DNA of 64,000 bases from Nocardiopsis sp. CNR-923 (GTDB lineage Bacteria; Actinomycetota; Actinomycetes; Streptosporangiales; Streptosporangiaceae): positions 90,732 to 154,731 of the forward strand of contig NZ_MKKC01000142.1 in NCBI RefSeq assembly GCF_001942255.1, given 5' to 3'. Within the stretch, counting starts at the first letter, position 1, and every line of letters begins with the position of its first letter. The notes beneath the pieces were generated by a model, which searched no databases, was not told the origin of the DNA, and saw nothing but the letters and a program-made list of their open reading frames with translations. The translations under genes and the position numbers were made by a program. Below, one piece after another: positions 17,180 through 24,768 of this stretch.

Positions 17180-18070
17180 TCAGTCCCGCTCCAGGTCCGC
17201 CAGCATCTCTTCAAGCATCTCCAGCGTCTCGTCCGGCGTGGCCGCCGCGACGCTCAGCCTGGTCATCGCCTTGGTGTAGGCCTCCACCACGCTACGGCGG
17301 TCGACGATCTCACCGTCGGTCAACTGCTCCAGGTAAAGCAGGTCCGCCAACTCGAAGTCGGAGTAGCGCAGGAGGGTGAACGATCCCGCCTCGGCGGCGT
17401 GCGCGCCCACCACGAAGGGGACGATCTGGAGGGTGATGTTGTCGTAGTCGCGGCAGAACTCGATCAGCCGACGGATCTGTCCGCGCATGATCTCCCGACC
17501 GCGCGACTTGCCGCCGATGGGTCGGCGCACGGCCGCCTCGTCGAGAATGACCCACATACGCATGTCCTTGTCGCGGTCGAGCCGCTGTTGTCTGCGCAGT
17601 CTCGCCTCGATCCGCTGCTCGGTGACCATGTCGGTCTCGACGCCCCCGGTGATGATCTCGCGCGCGTACTCCTCGGTCTGGAGCAGGCCGGGCACGAACT
17701 GGGACTCGTAGATCCGGATGTGGTCGGCCGCCTCCTCGAAACCCACGTAGCGGACGAACCACTTGTGCAGGGAGTCGCCGTACTCCTTCCACCAGCCCGG
17801 CTTGTTCGATTCACGGGCCACTTCGAGGAATTGCCTGACGACCTTGCGGTCGGCGACCCCGTACATCTTGAGGAGGTCCTCGATATCCCGCAGCTTGAAA
17901 CCGACCCGGCCGAGTTCCATCCGGCTGATCTTGGACGCGGACGCGCGAATCCGGTTGCCCGCGTCCTCACGGGTGATACCGCGCTGTTCGCGGTACTGCC
18001 GAAGCTCGTGCCCGAGGAGCATGCGACGCACGGTGGGGCCACTCCCCTTGCGCAATCGAGCGATATCCAC
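17180..18070 (-). CDS. XRE-family regulator with DUF5753, WhiJ-like
   Basis: A 296-residue DNA-binding regulator. The XRE helix-turn-helix is at about residues 15-75 (LRQYREQRGITREDAGNRIR, SKISRMELGR). The rest is the DUF5753 domain, typical of WhiJ-type regulators (PGLLQTEEYAREII, FVVGAHAAEAGSFTLL). GTG 18070 is preceded by GAGAGG at good spacing and puts the HTH at the usual position. The longer upstream frame lacks family sequence. An RsbW-like ATPase lies upstream on the same strand and a DUF397 gene is convergent downstream, making a complete three-part WhiJ-type set. Members of this class repress development or antibiotic genes in streptomycetes; the targets here are unknown. Confidence 0.9.
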   Translation of the reverse strand: MDIARLRKGSGPTVRRMLLGHELRQYREQRGITREDAGNRIRASASKISRMELGRVGFKLRDIEDLLKMYGVADRKVVRQFLEVARESNKPGWWKEYGDSLHKWFVRYVGFEEAADHIRIYESQFVPGLLQTEEYAREIITGGVETDMVTEQRIEARLRRQQRLDRDKDMRMWVILDEAAVRRPIGGKSRGREIMRGQIRRLIEFCRDYDNITLQIVPFVVGAHAAEAGSFTLLRYSDFELADLLYLEQLTDGEIVDRRSVVEAYTKAMTRLSVAAATPDETLEMLEEMLADLERD

Positions 18071-18281
18071 CTTCGCCGCCTCTCTGTCATTCCCCGAACA
18101 AGGGTATCCTGACCGATCGGACACCTTTGCCGCGCGGTCAGGACACCACACGTACACGATATAGCCAATGCGTCCGTACGCACGGAGACACATCCGGTCA
18201 CCGGGACCGTCCCGGGGCCCAACGACCGGTCGCGGGCACGGCGGGCGGCTGGGAGGTCGTCCACCGGATCCCGGGAGCACC

Positions 18282-18788
18282 TCACACGAATTGCGCCCAT
18301 ACGAACTTTCCGCTGGGAGGTGTCGGAATCACTCCCCACTCTCGCGCGAAAGCACTCACCAGTGCAAGCCCTCGCCCGCCTTCGAGGGTGAGATCCTGCT
18401 GCCGTCTGCGCGGCCACCGTTCTCCACCGTCGCGAACCGCGCAGATGAATTCTCGGCCGCTGCGCATGAGGGAGAGCTGAATACCGCTCTCACCCCTCCT
18501 GGCCACCGGCAGCGGTGCGCCGTGACGGACCGCATTGGTGACCAATTCGGAAACGACGACCGCGACATCGCCGGACAAGTACCCCATCTCCCATTCGCGG
18601 AGAAGGGCCTCGGATATCTCCCGTGCGGCTCCCACGGCATCCGGCCGGGACTCGAAGGCCCACGTGACGGCGTCGTGGCGGTCACCGCACACGGGCGTGT
18701 TCCAGCGGCTGGAACCGTGCTTCAGGACTCTGAACCACCAGCTGCCGGCCGGTTCCGCCACCGCCTCCGCACATTCCATGCCTTCCAC
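18282..18788 (-). CDS. RsbW/SpoIIAB-like ATP-binding protein of the WhiJ-type set
   Basis: A 168-residue GHKL-type ATP-binding protein. N-box VVVSELVTNAVRHGAPLP; then ICAVRDGGERWPRRR and a glycine-rich lid EGGRGLALVSAFAREWG. It lies 211 bases upstream of the WhiJ-like XRE gene on the same strand, the usual company of this protein class. It could act as an anti-sigma kinase or modulate the XRE/DUF397 pair. Start ATG 18788 or ATG 18779; neither has a clear advantage. Confidence 0.85.
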   Translation of the reverse strand: MEGMECAEAVAEPAGSWWFRVLKHGSSRWNTPVCGDRHDAVTWAFESRPDAVGAAREISEALLREWEMGYLSGDVAVVVSELVTNAVRHGAPLPVARRGESGIQLSLMRSGREFICAVRDGGERWPRRRQQDLTLEGGRGLALVSAFAREWGVIPTPPSGKFVWAQFV

Positions 18789-19125
18789 TCCTCACCGGCG
18801 CCTGTGCTCCGAACCCGCCCCTCCGGTCGTACGCTTTCGGATATCGACGGAAGGTCCGCGCTCCGCGCCGAGGATCGGCGCGACGACCTCCTCAGCGCGT
18901 GCCGCTGCACGGTTGGAATGCACGTGCACCCTGGCCCTGGAGGCAATCGTAGGCCAACGGGTGACAATGTGCAGCGAAACCGGGACAGCAATCGTGGCCG
19001 AGGTTTTCGGCGCACGTCAGGGGGTCGTGGAGAACTTCCGCATTCACCGCCCCGATGACGTACCGACCAGTAGGCATGACGGTAGGATTCCCCCGCGCCC
19101 ACCCGTGAACCTTGGAGGTAACACC
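18789..19125. other. Divergent intergenic region
   Basis: About 337 bases between the ATPase gene (minus) and the FabG-like gene (plus). It should hold two divergent promoters. I see a good ribosome binding site (ggaggt) at 19114-19119 for the reductase but no convincing promoter or gene. Confidence 0.4.
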
Positions 19126-19884
19126 ATGTCCCCAACACCCCGTGTGGCCATCGTGACCGGCGCCGCCCGAGGGATCGGCGCCGCCACCGCCGAGCGGCTG
19201 GCGCGAGAGGGCCGGGCCGTGGCCGTGCTGGACCTGAAGGAGACCGACGCCCAGGCGGTCGTGGACCGGATCACCGCCGAGGGCGGCCGGGCGCTCGCGG
19301 TCGGCTGCGACGTGTCCGACGCCGACCAGGTGGCGGCCGCCGTCGACGCGGTCGCCGAGCGGCTGGGGCCGCCGCAGATCCTCGTGAACAACGCCGGGGT
19401 CCTGCGCGACAACCTGCTGTTCAAGATGTCGGTGGAGGACTGGGACACCGTGATGAACGTGCACCTGAAGGGCGCGTTCCTCATGAGCCGGGCCGTCCAG
19501 GCGCACATGACCGAGCACGGTTGGGGCCGGATCGTCAACCTGTCCAGCTCCTCCGCGCAGGGCAACCGCGGGCAGGCCAACTACTCAGCGGCCAAGGCGG
19601 GCCTCCAGGGGTTCACCAAGACCCTCGCCATCGAGCTGGGCAAGTTCGGCGTCACGTGCAACGCGGTGGCGCCGGGGTTCGTCGAGACGGACATGACGCG
19701 GGCGACGGCCGAGCGGATCGGCGTCGACTACGCGGCCATGAAGGAGGTCAAGGCCGCCGAGATCCCGGTGCGGCGCGTGGGCGTGCCGGAGGACATCGCC
19801 GACACGATCGCCTTCCTCGCGGGTGAGGGCGCGGGCTTCGTGTCCGGGCAGGTCATCTATGTCGCGGGCGGTCCGCTCTCATGA
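19126..19884 (+). CDS. Short-chain dehydrogenase/reductase, FabG-like 3-oxoacyl-ACP reductase
   Basis: A 252-residue NAD(P)H-dependent reductase of the classical SDR family. Cofactor motif TGAARGIGAA at residues 11-20, NNAGV in the middle, catalytic Ser in NLSSSSAQG and the YxxxK pair in NYSAAKAG. PGFVETDMT and the C-terminal VSGQVIYVAGG also fit. The best match in general layout is FabG, but many SDRs with other substrates share it. The ATG at 19126 has ggaggt eight bases upstream. It is monocistronic, ending before a hairpin at 19949. Confidence 0.88.
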   Translation: MSPTPRVAIVTGAARGIGAATAERLAREGRAVAVLDLKETDAQAVVDRITAEGGRALAVGCDVSDADQVAAAVDAVAERLGPPQILVNNAGVLRDNLLFKMSVEDWDTVMNVHLKGAFLMSRAVQAHMTEHGWGRIVNLSSSSAQGNRGQANYSAAKAGLQGFTKTLAIELGKFGVTCNAVAPGFVETDMTRATAERIGVDYAAMKEVKAAEIPVRRVGVPEDIADTIAFLAGEGAGFVSGQVIYVAGGPLS

Positions 19885-19948
19885 GGAGAGTACAGCCGCT
19901 CGGTTAGCGCGTAGTACATCAGCGGCGGCCCGTTCGGCCTGACGCTCG

Positions 19949-19976
19949 CGTGGGAGGGGCCCGGACCCCTCCCACG
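19949..19976. terminator. Hairpin between convergent genes
   Basis: 11-bp stem cgtgggagggg / cccctcccacg with a 6-base loop, between the FabG-like gene (plus) and the antitoxin gene (minus); probably terminates both. Confidence 0.7.
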
Positions 19977-19998
19977 TCTGTGTCCACTTCCGAATAGG

Positions 19999-20310
19999 TC
20001 AGGCCGCGTGCGGCTCGAACCAGACCGAGTCGATGTCGTGTCCGGCCGTCAGTCGGACATCCGCGTTGAGCGCTGCCGCGAGTCGGCGCAGCAGGTCGAC
20101 GGTCGGCGCAGTCCCGCCTTCCTCGATGCACTCGATCTCGTCGGGAGTCATGACCGCCCGTTCAGCCAGCTCATCAACGGAGAGCCCCAGAGCCGTCCGC
20201 CGGTCATACAGTGCCTTACCGAAAGCAAGGGCCTCCCGAATCGCGATCCGCTCCGGGTCTTCGGGCCGAGGATCCGGACGCACCCAACGCGTGTGGTAAC
20301 CAGCCATCAC
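19999..20310 (-). CDS. HigA-like antitoxin, XRE helix-turn-helix
   Basis: A 103-residue protein with a central XRE HTH (YDRRTALGLSVDELAERAVM then PDEIECIEEG), followed by TVDLLRRLAAALNADVRL. It overlaps the upstream toxin gene by four bases (ATGA), the usual coupled layout of HigBA-type modules, in which the toxin comes first. It should neutralise the toxin and autorepress the operon. A second ATG three bases later is possible. Confidence 0.85.
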   Translation of the reverse strand: MMAGYHTRWVRPDPRPEDPERIAIREALAFGKALYDRRTALGLSVDELAERAVMTPDEIECIEEGGTAPTVDLLRRLAAALNADVRLTAGHDIDSVWFEPHAA

Positions 20311-20672
20311 ACCCGCCTCTCGTAGCTCTCAACGACCGGCCCGTCATGCTCGTTCGCGCAGATCTTCTGGGCCCGAACCGCCCTGTCGATCTGCCGTTGA
20401 TCATGCTGCTTCGTTTTACGGAAGACTGTGAGCAGTACGATCCTGCCGTCAGGCCTGCACCAGTACGTTACACGGGCGGCCACTCCTCGCAAGCGAAGGC
20501 GTAGCTCCCATACCGGACCCTCCAGATGGTCTGACCAAGGACCGCCCAGTCCACTCCCCCGCTCGGCCAACATCCCGGCGACCTCGTCCACACGCTTGAA
20601 GTCACTGTCGCTCAGACTGTCAAGCCAGTCACGTACCTCTGGCTCTATCTCGAAGTCGTGCAGTTCACGCAC
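20307..20672 (-). CDS. HigB/RelE-like toxin (Gp49 family)
   Basis: A 121-residue RelE-superfamily protein of the phage-derived Gp49/HigB type. Features are WLDSLSDSDFKRVDEVAGML near the N-terminus, then LEGPVWELRLR, the strand ARVTYWCRPDGRIVLLTVF and the basic FRKTKQ segment, which is typical of ribosome-dependent mRNA interferases. The gene precedes and overlaps the antitoxin gene. The pair sits between two unrelated housekeeping-type genes, as a mobile module would. Activity is inferred from family. Confidence 0.85.
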   Translation of the reverse strand: MRELHDFEIEPEVRDWLDSLSDSDFKRVDEVAGMLAERGSGLGGPWSDHLEGPVWELRLRLRGVAARVTYWCRPDGRIVLLTVFRKTKQHDQRQIDRAVRAQKICANEHDGPVVESYERRV

Positions 20673-20877
20673 TCTGGGCTCCCACCGTGTCAGAACTGCG
20701 CCAACACTAGCGCCCGATCACCCACGGTCACACTCTCTTCGCGGAATCTCTGGGCCCATCGGGGTCAGCTCAGCGGTATCCAAGGGCGACAGGAAGCCCT
20801 CGCGGTCCCAGATCAGTAGATAGCGCACAAGCGGCGGGCCGCTCGGCTGAGGTCCCGCGGAACGGCCCCGGCGGCGG

Positions 20878-21861
20878 TCACCCGATGGCCGCCGCCGGAG
20901 CCCCGGGGCCCACCGGGACGCCGGGGGCCTCCAGCACCCCGGTCACCAGGGACACCAGCTCCTCGACCATGCCCACGCCCGAGACGTAGTCGGGGTGGTC
21001 GTCGGAGAGCACGGCGACCAGGTACTCCCGGTCGGGGCCTACCACGTAGCCCACGCTGTTGATGTTCCACAGGCCGCCGTTGCTCCGGCGTGGGACCCAG
21101 CCGTTCTTGAGGCCCACGGTGTCCGCGGGTCCGGCCGCCGCGCTGACCCCCCACGCCTGTTCGGGGGCGACCGACTCCATCAGTGCGCGCACGTAGAGGC
21201 GGTCCTTCTCCGGTAGCGGACCCTCGTCCGTGTACAGGGCGCGCAACAGGCGGATCTGGTCGGAGGCCGTGGTGAGCGTGGCCCCCCACCTCCCGCGCGG
21301 GTGCGGTTCGGTGCCGGTGAAGCCGAGCCTGCGGGCGCCCCGCTCGAATCCCTCGGTGAAGCCCGCGCGCAGGTACAGGCCGTCGGTGACCGTGTTGTCG
21401 CTGTAGCGGATCATCCGCTCGACCTCGGCGCGCTCGGAGGCGGTCAGGGCGCGCCCCTCCTCCTCGGCGCGCAGGAGCAGCAGGGTGAGGATGGTCAGCT
21501 TGACCGTGCTGGCCGTGTAGAAGGGGTCCTGCGGCGCGTGGCTGAACGTGGTGCCCGTGCGCAGGTCCTGCACGGCGACGCCGCAGCGCACACCGTGCCC
21601 GTCGATGATCGACGCGACCCGTGCGGCGAGTTCGTTCCTCCGCTCCGGTGGCAGCACGGAACCGCCCGTGGGGGGTGCGCCGCCAGGCTCGGGTGCGGAC
21701 GACGCCAGGGGAACGTCGCCGACCGCGACGCCCGCCGGGCCGGGGTTCCCGCGCACGGCCGAGCCCGCCCCCGGCAGGGCGAGGGCCATGGCCACAGCCA
21801 CCGTGACCGCAGCGAGCGCGCGCGGCCAGGTGCGCGAGTCGGCAGGAGGGCGCCGCGGCAC
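20878..21861 (-). CDS. Secreted class A beta-lactamase-fold serine hydrolase
   Basis: A 327-residue exported protein. The N-terminal signal peptide ends near LALPGAGSA. A Pro/Gly-rich linker follows, then the serine beta-lactamase/PBP-like fold. Motif 1 is STVK (in TASTVKLTIL), motif 2 is SDN (MIRYSDNTVTDGL), and motif 3 is KNG (GLKNGWVPR) where class A enzymes usually have KTG or KSG. The class A Omega-loop ExxLN motif is not evident, so true beta-lactam hydrolysis is doubtful. A cell-wall peptidase role or a beta-lactamase relative (the beta-lactamase2 family) is as likely. GTG 21861. Confidence 0.8.
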   Translation of the reverse strand: MPRRPPADSRTWPRALAAVTVAVAMALALPGAGSAVRGNPGPAGVAVGDVPLASSAPEPGGAPPTGGSVLPPERRNELAARVASIIDGHGVRCGVAVQDLRTGTTFSHAPQDPFYTASTVKLTILTLLLLRAEEEGRALTASERAEVERMIRYSDNTVTDGLYLRAGFTEGFERGARRLGFTGTEPHPRGRWGATLTTASDQIRLLRALYTDEGPLPEKDRLYVRALMESVAPEQAWGVSAAAGPADTVGLKNGWVPRRSNGGLWNINSVGYVVGPDREYLVAVLSDDHPDYVSGVGMVEELVSLVTGVLEAPGVPVGPGAPAAAIG

Positions 21862-21961
21862 ACTATCACCGGTCCGTGAGCGGGGTGGATTGGGATGTTT
21901 TGCCCATTATCAACCCGTAGACCGGAATCCGATCCAGCCGATATGCAATCGGAATGGCCGG

Positions 21962-22599
21962 TTACCGACCTGTATTGGAGCTTCCCGTCCGGGTGCCGCG
22001 TGTCTCCTCGTCGATCCCTCGGGCCACGAGGGCCTCGCCGGTCGCGTCGGCCATCCGCAGCAGCTGGACGATCACCGGCACCACGAGCAGGTAGGGGCGC
22101 CCGGTCAGGCCCCGCGCCTGGTAGCCCTCCCGGGCGGACCGCCAGGCCACCTGGACCATCGGCACGGAGCGGACGGTCAGGGCGAGCACCAGGGCGACGC
22201 GGTCGGGGTTGGCCCCCACACGGGCCAGGGGGCGCGCCAGGCGCTCGAAGAGTTCGAGCATGGCGTGCACGCGTGTGGTCAGCGTGACGGCGTTGGCCAG
22301 CAGCACCAGCGCGGCCAGTTGCGCGCAGAGCCGCAGGGCCGTCTGCCAGTCCCCGAACAGGGTCTGGAAGACCCCGATGACCAGGAGGAACGGCCACAGG
22401 ACACGCAGCGCGCCGAGGGCGTGGCGCGGGGGGAGGCCCACCGCCGGGTACAGGACGAGGGCGGCGGCCAGGGCGCCACCGCCAGCCAGTGGTGGGAGGC
22501 GACGATCAGGGCGACGCCGACCGCCAGCAGGACCAGCAGCTTGGGTCCGGCCGGGACCCGGTGCAGCGGTCCCGTCCCCGGCACGTAGAGGCCGATCAC
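21962..22599 (-). CDS. Energy-coupling factor transporter membrane protein EcfT/BioN-like (one frameshift)
   Basis: This is the transmembrane coupling subunit of the biotin ECF importer. It is about 212 residues after repair, with several membrane helices and the Ala-Arg-Gly coupling motifs in the C-terminal half (AREGYQARGL and EALVARGIDE). The frame breaks near 22472-22476; one added base restores LAVALAAALVLYPAVGLPPR. GTG 22599 overlaps the ATPase stop (GTGA). Third gene of the bioY-ecfA-ecfT operon. Confidence 0.85.
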
Positions 22600-23285
22600 C
22601 GATCGGCCCCCTCGACCATGCGATCGGTGTAGAACGTGACCGCCGCGTCGGGGGCGCCGTCGAAGGCCACGCGGCCGTCGTCGATCACCAGGACGCGGTC
22701 GAAGTCGGCGAGCAGGTCCAGATCGTGGGTGAAGAGGATGACCTGCTGTTCGAGGCCCTTCAGCGTGCGGGCCACCGTGCGGGTGTTGCGCAGGTCGAGC
22801 AGGGTGGTGGGCTCGTCGCAGACCAGCACGTCGGGTTCGGTGACCAGGACCGACGCCAGGGCCAGGAGTTGCTTCTGACCGCCCGAGAGCAGGTGTCCGG
22901 GGTGGTCGCGGTGCCCGTCCAGACCGAACCGCTCCAGGATGCGGTCGACCCGGCGGGCGGTCTCGTCGGCGCCCAGCCGCAGGGAGCGCAGCCCGATCTC
23001 CACGTCCTCGACGACCGTGGGCATGATGATCTGGCTCGCCGCGTCGGAGAAGACGAACCCGACCCCGCGGCGGATCCGCCTGGCGTGGCGGCGGGTGTCC
23101 CACTCCCCCAGTGTCACCGTGCCCCGATCGGGGACGACGAGGCCGTTGAGGGTCCGGGCCAGCGTGGACTTGCCGGACCCGTTGGCCCCGATCACGCCGA
23201 TGCGGCGCTCGGCGAGATCGAGGGTGACGTCGCGCAGCACGGCACGGCCGTCGTAGGAGTGGGACACCCCCTCCAGACGGAGCAT
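22596..23285 (-). CDS. ECF transporter ATP-binding protein, BioM/EcfA-like
   Basis: A 229-residue ABC ATPase of the energy-coupling factor class. Walker A GANGSGKST, Q-loop region FVFSDAASQIIMPTV, signature LSGGQKQ, Walker B VLVCDEPTTLLD, H-loop FTHD. Small size and gene order bioY-ATPase-EcfT identify it as the dedicated biotin importer ATPase. The ATG overlaps the bioY stop (TGATG), and the gene ends overlapping the EcfT start, indicating translational coupling. Confidence 0.9.
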   Translation of the reverse strand: MLRLEGVSHSYDGRAVLRDVTLDLAERRIGVIGANGSGKSTLARTLNGLVVPDRGTVTLGEWDTRRHARRIRRGVGFVFSDAASQIIMPTVVEDVEIGLRSLRLGADETARRVDRILERFGLDGHRDHPGHLLSGGQKQLLALASVLVTEPDVLVCDEPTTLLDLRNTRTVARTLKGLEQQVILFTHDLDLLADFDRVLVIDDGRVAFDGAPDAAVTFYTDRMVEGADR

Positions 23286-23899
23286 CAGGCGGCCTCTTGG
23301 AGGACCGGACGTCCGGCGGGCGGGATCGGGTAGGCGCGGTACACGGTGGCCGCGATCAGGGCGGTGACCACGGCCTTGGCGGCGTCACCGGGCAGGAAGG
23401 CGAGCATGGAGTATCCGGCGGCGAGGACGCCGTCACCGAGGGCCACGGCCATCCACGGCACGCCGATCGCGTAGATGACGGCGATGCCACCGACCAGGTT
23501 GATCCCCAGGCCCTTCCAGAAGGAGTACCTGCCGCCGCGGACCATGAGGTCGGTGAGCACGCCGATGACGAGGGCGGCGAAGATCCAACTGACGATGAAA
23601 CCGGCGGAGGGTCCGGCCAGGACGGCCAGACCGCCGCGGCCACCCGCGAAGAGGGGGAGTCCAGCGAGGCCGAGCGCCAGGAAGGCGGCGACGGCGAGGG
23701 TGCCGCGCTTCCAGCCCAGGAGGCTGGGGGCGAGCATGATGCCGAGGGTCTGGAGGGTGATCGGCACCGGGGAGAAGGGGATGGGGATCGCCACGGCGAC
23801 GCTCAGGGCCGCGATGAGGGCGGCGAAGACGGCGATGAGCGACAGGTCGCGGGCGGTGAGGCCCCTGTAGCGAACGCGGGTGGTCGTCGGGGTGGGCAT
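23285..23899 (-). CDS. bioY: BioY biotin transporter substrate-binding (S) component
   Basis: A 204-residue membrane protein with about six helices that binds biotin. BioY features: RDLSLIAVFAALIAALS, PIPFSPVPITLQTLG, the glycine-rich GGRGGLAVLAGPSAGFIVSW and GIPW-like GVPWMAVALGDG. ATG 23899 fits the family N-terminus. Upstream at about 23955-23975 is a short inverted repeat (ctac...gtag) that might be an operator, but I could not tie it to a known biotin regulator. It heads the bioY-ecfA-ecfT operon. Confidence 0.93.
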   Translation of the reverse strand: MPTPTTTRVRYRGLTARDLSLIAVFAALIAALSVAVAIPIPFSPVPITLQTLGIMLAPSLLGWKRGTLAVAAFLALGLAGLPLFAGGRGGLAVLAGPSAGFIVSWIFAALVIGVLTDLMVRGGRYSFWKGLGINLVGGIAVIYAIGVPWMAVALGDGVLAAGYSMLAFLPGDAAKAVVTALIAATVYRAYPIPPAGRPVLQEAA

Positions 23900-24029
23900 G
23901 CGGGACTTCCTCGGGGAGATGTCGGGGGTGGACCAGAGTCCATTGTCCGATATGTCCACTACGTCGAGGTAGACCGGGACACACAGAACGGCGCGCCCCG
24001 AAGTTGTGGGAGTCCGACTGAGACGCGCG

Positions 24030-24125
24030 TCACTCCGGGCGGGCGGTCTCCGCGAACTCGACACAGTCACCCCCCTGGTTGCCGCTGTGGCTGGACTTAC
24101 GCCAGTGAGAAGGGGTCGATCCCAC
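24030..24125 (-). CDS. Short or truncated DUF397 protein
   Basis: A 31-residue frame carrying the DUF397 signature SHWRKSSHSGNQGGDCVEFA and then stopping after ETARPE, about 25-30 residues shorter than usual. GTG 24125 has AAGGAGG nine bases upstream. The usual C-terminal part (VRDS...GP) is not found cleanly in any frame. The gene is therefore decayed, or hit by an indel near 24032. It follows the XRE remnant on the same strand, as in intact XRE-DUF397 pairs. Confidence 0.6.
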   Translation of the reverse strand: MGSTPSHWRKSSHSGNQGGDCVEFAETARPE

Positions 24126-24213
24126 GGCTGTGCGCCTCCTTGTATCGGGAGATGAGGTCAAGTGACTCATCCGGGGAGAGTGACAGTGACTGTAGCGCCC
24201 CGAACCGCGTCGT
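24097..24213 (-). pseudogene. 3' remnant of an XRE/DUF5753 (WhiJ-like) regulator
   Basis: The last 38 codons before TAA at 24097 read FGALQSLSLSPDESLDLI and end in DPFSLA. This resembles the tail of DUF5753 regulators (F..L...LSP.ES..LI). No HTH or DUF5753 body lies upstream; the opposite strand there encodes an ATPase. The stop overlaps the DUF397 start region, the normal junction for such pairs. I read it as a deletion remnant. Confidence 0.45.
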
Positions 24214-24768
24214 CGACTGCCCCTGCGGCGGTGCTCCCTCCGGTTCGCCGGGCGGCCCCAAGGCGTCCGCGAGGCCCGCCACTGGCTCGACCGGCGGATC
24301 GCCCTGGCGAACGCTCCCGAGAACGTCGCCGACACCGCACGCCTCCTCCTCTCCGAGCGCGCCACGAACAGCGTCCAGCACTCCCCCGCCCGCCGGGGCC
24401 AGCGCGGCGGCTTCCACGTCCACGCCTTCTTCTTCCACGGCTGGCTGCGGGTGGAGGTCCGCGACAGGAACGGGCGTCCCCCGACCCTGAGGACCGTCTC
24501 CCCCGACGTCATGGCCGAGGGCGGCCGGGGCCTCGTCCTGGTCTACGCGCTCGCCTCGCGCTGGGGGCGCTTCCGGTCGATCCTGGGGCCGGGCATGTTC
24601 TTCGAACTGCGCTGGGACGTCCCCGAACCGCTGGCCATGGTCCGTCGCCGAGGAGGGAACGGTGACCGCGTTGACCGCGCCACCGGAGAACCCCGGGGTC
24701 CCGGCGGCTCGGGGTCCACCGCCTCCAGGCCACCTACCGGCGGCAGCGTCAGGAACGGCCCGCCCTGA
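24186..24768 (+). CDS. RsbW/SpoIIAB-like ATP-binding protein (frameshifted near its start)
   Basis: The body is a clear GHKL-type ATP-binding domain: GVREARHWLDRRIALA, LLLSERATNSVQHSP (N-box), LRVEVRDRNGRP and the lid EGGRGLVLVYALASRWG. It is a third copy of the class in this window. The body's frame has a TAG at 24193 and no start after it. GTG 24186 (with GGGGAG upstream) is in another frame. A two-base loss, or one extra base, somewhere in 24200-24245 would join them. It is divergent from the XRE/DUF397 remnants and ends overlapping the hrpA 3' end by 20 bases. Confidence 0.65.

Noticed and set aside
24097..24438. 113-codon minus frame taken as a whole gene
   Set aside because: Its first two thirds are antisense to the ATPase body; only the last 38 codons look like real XRE/DUF5753 sequence.
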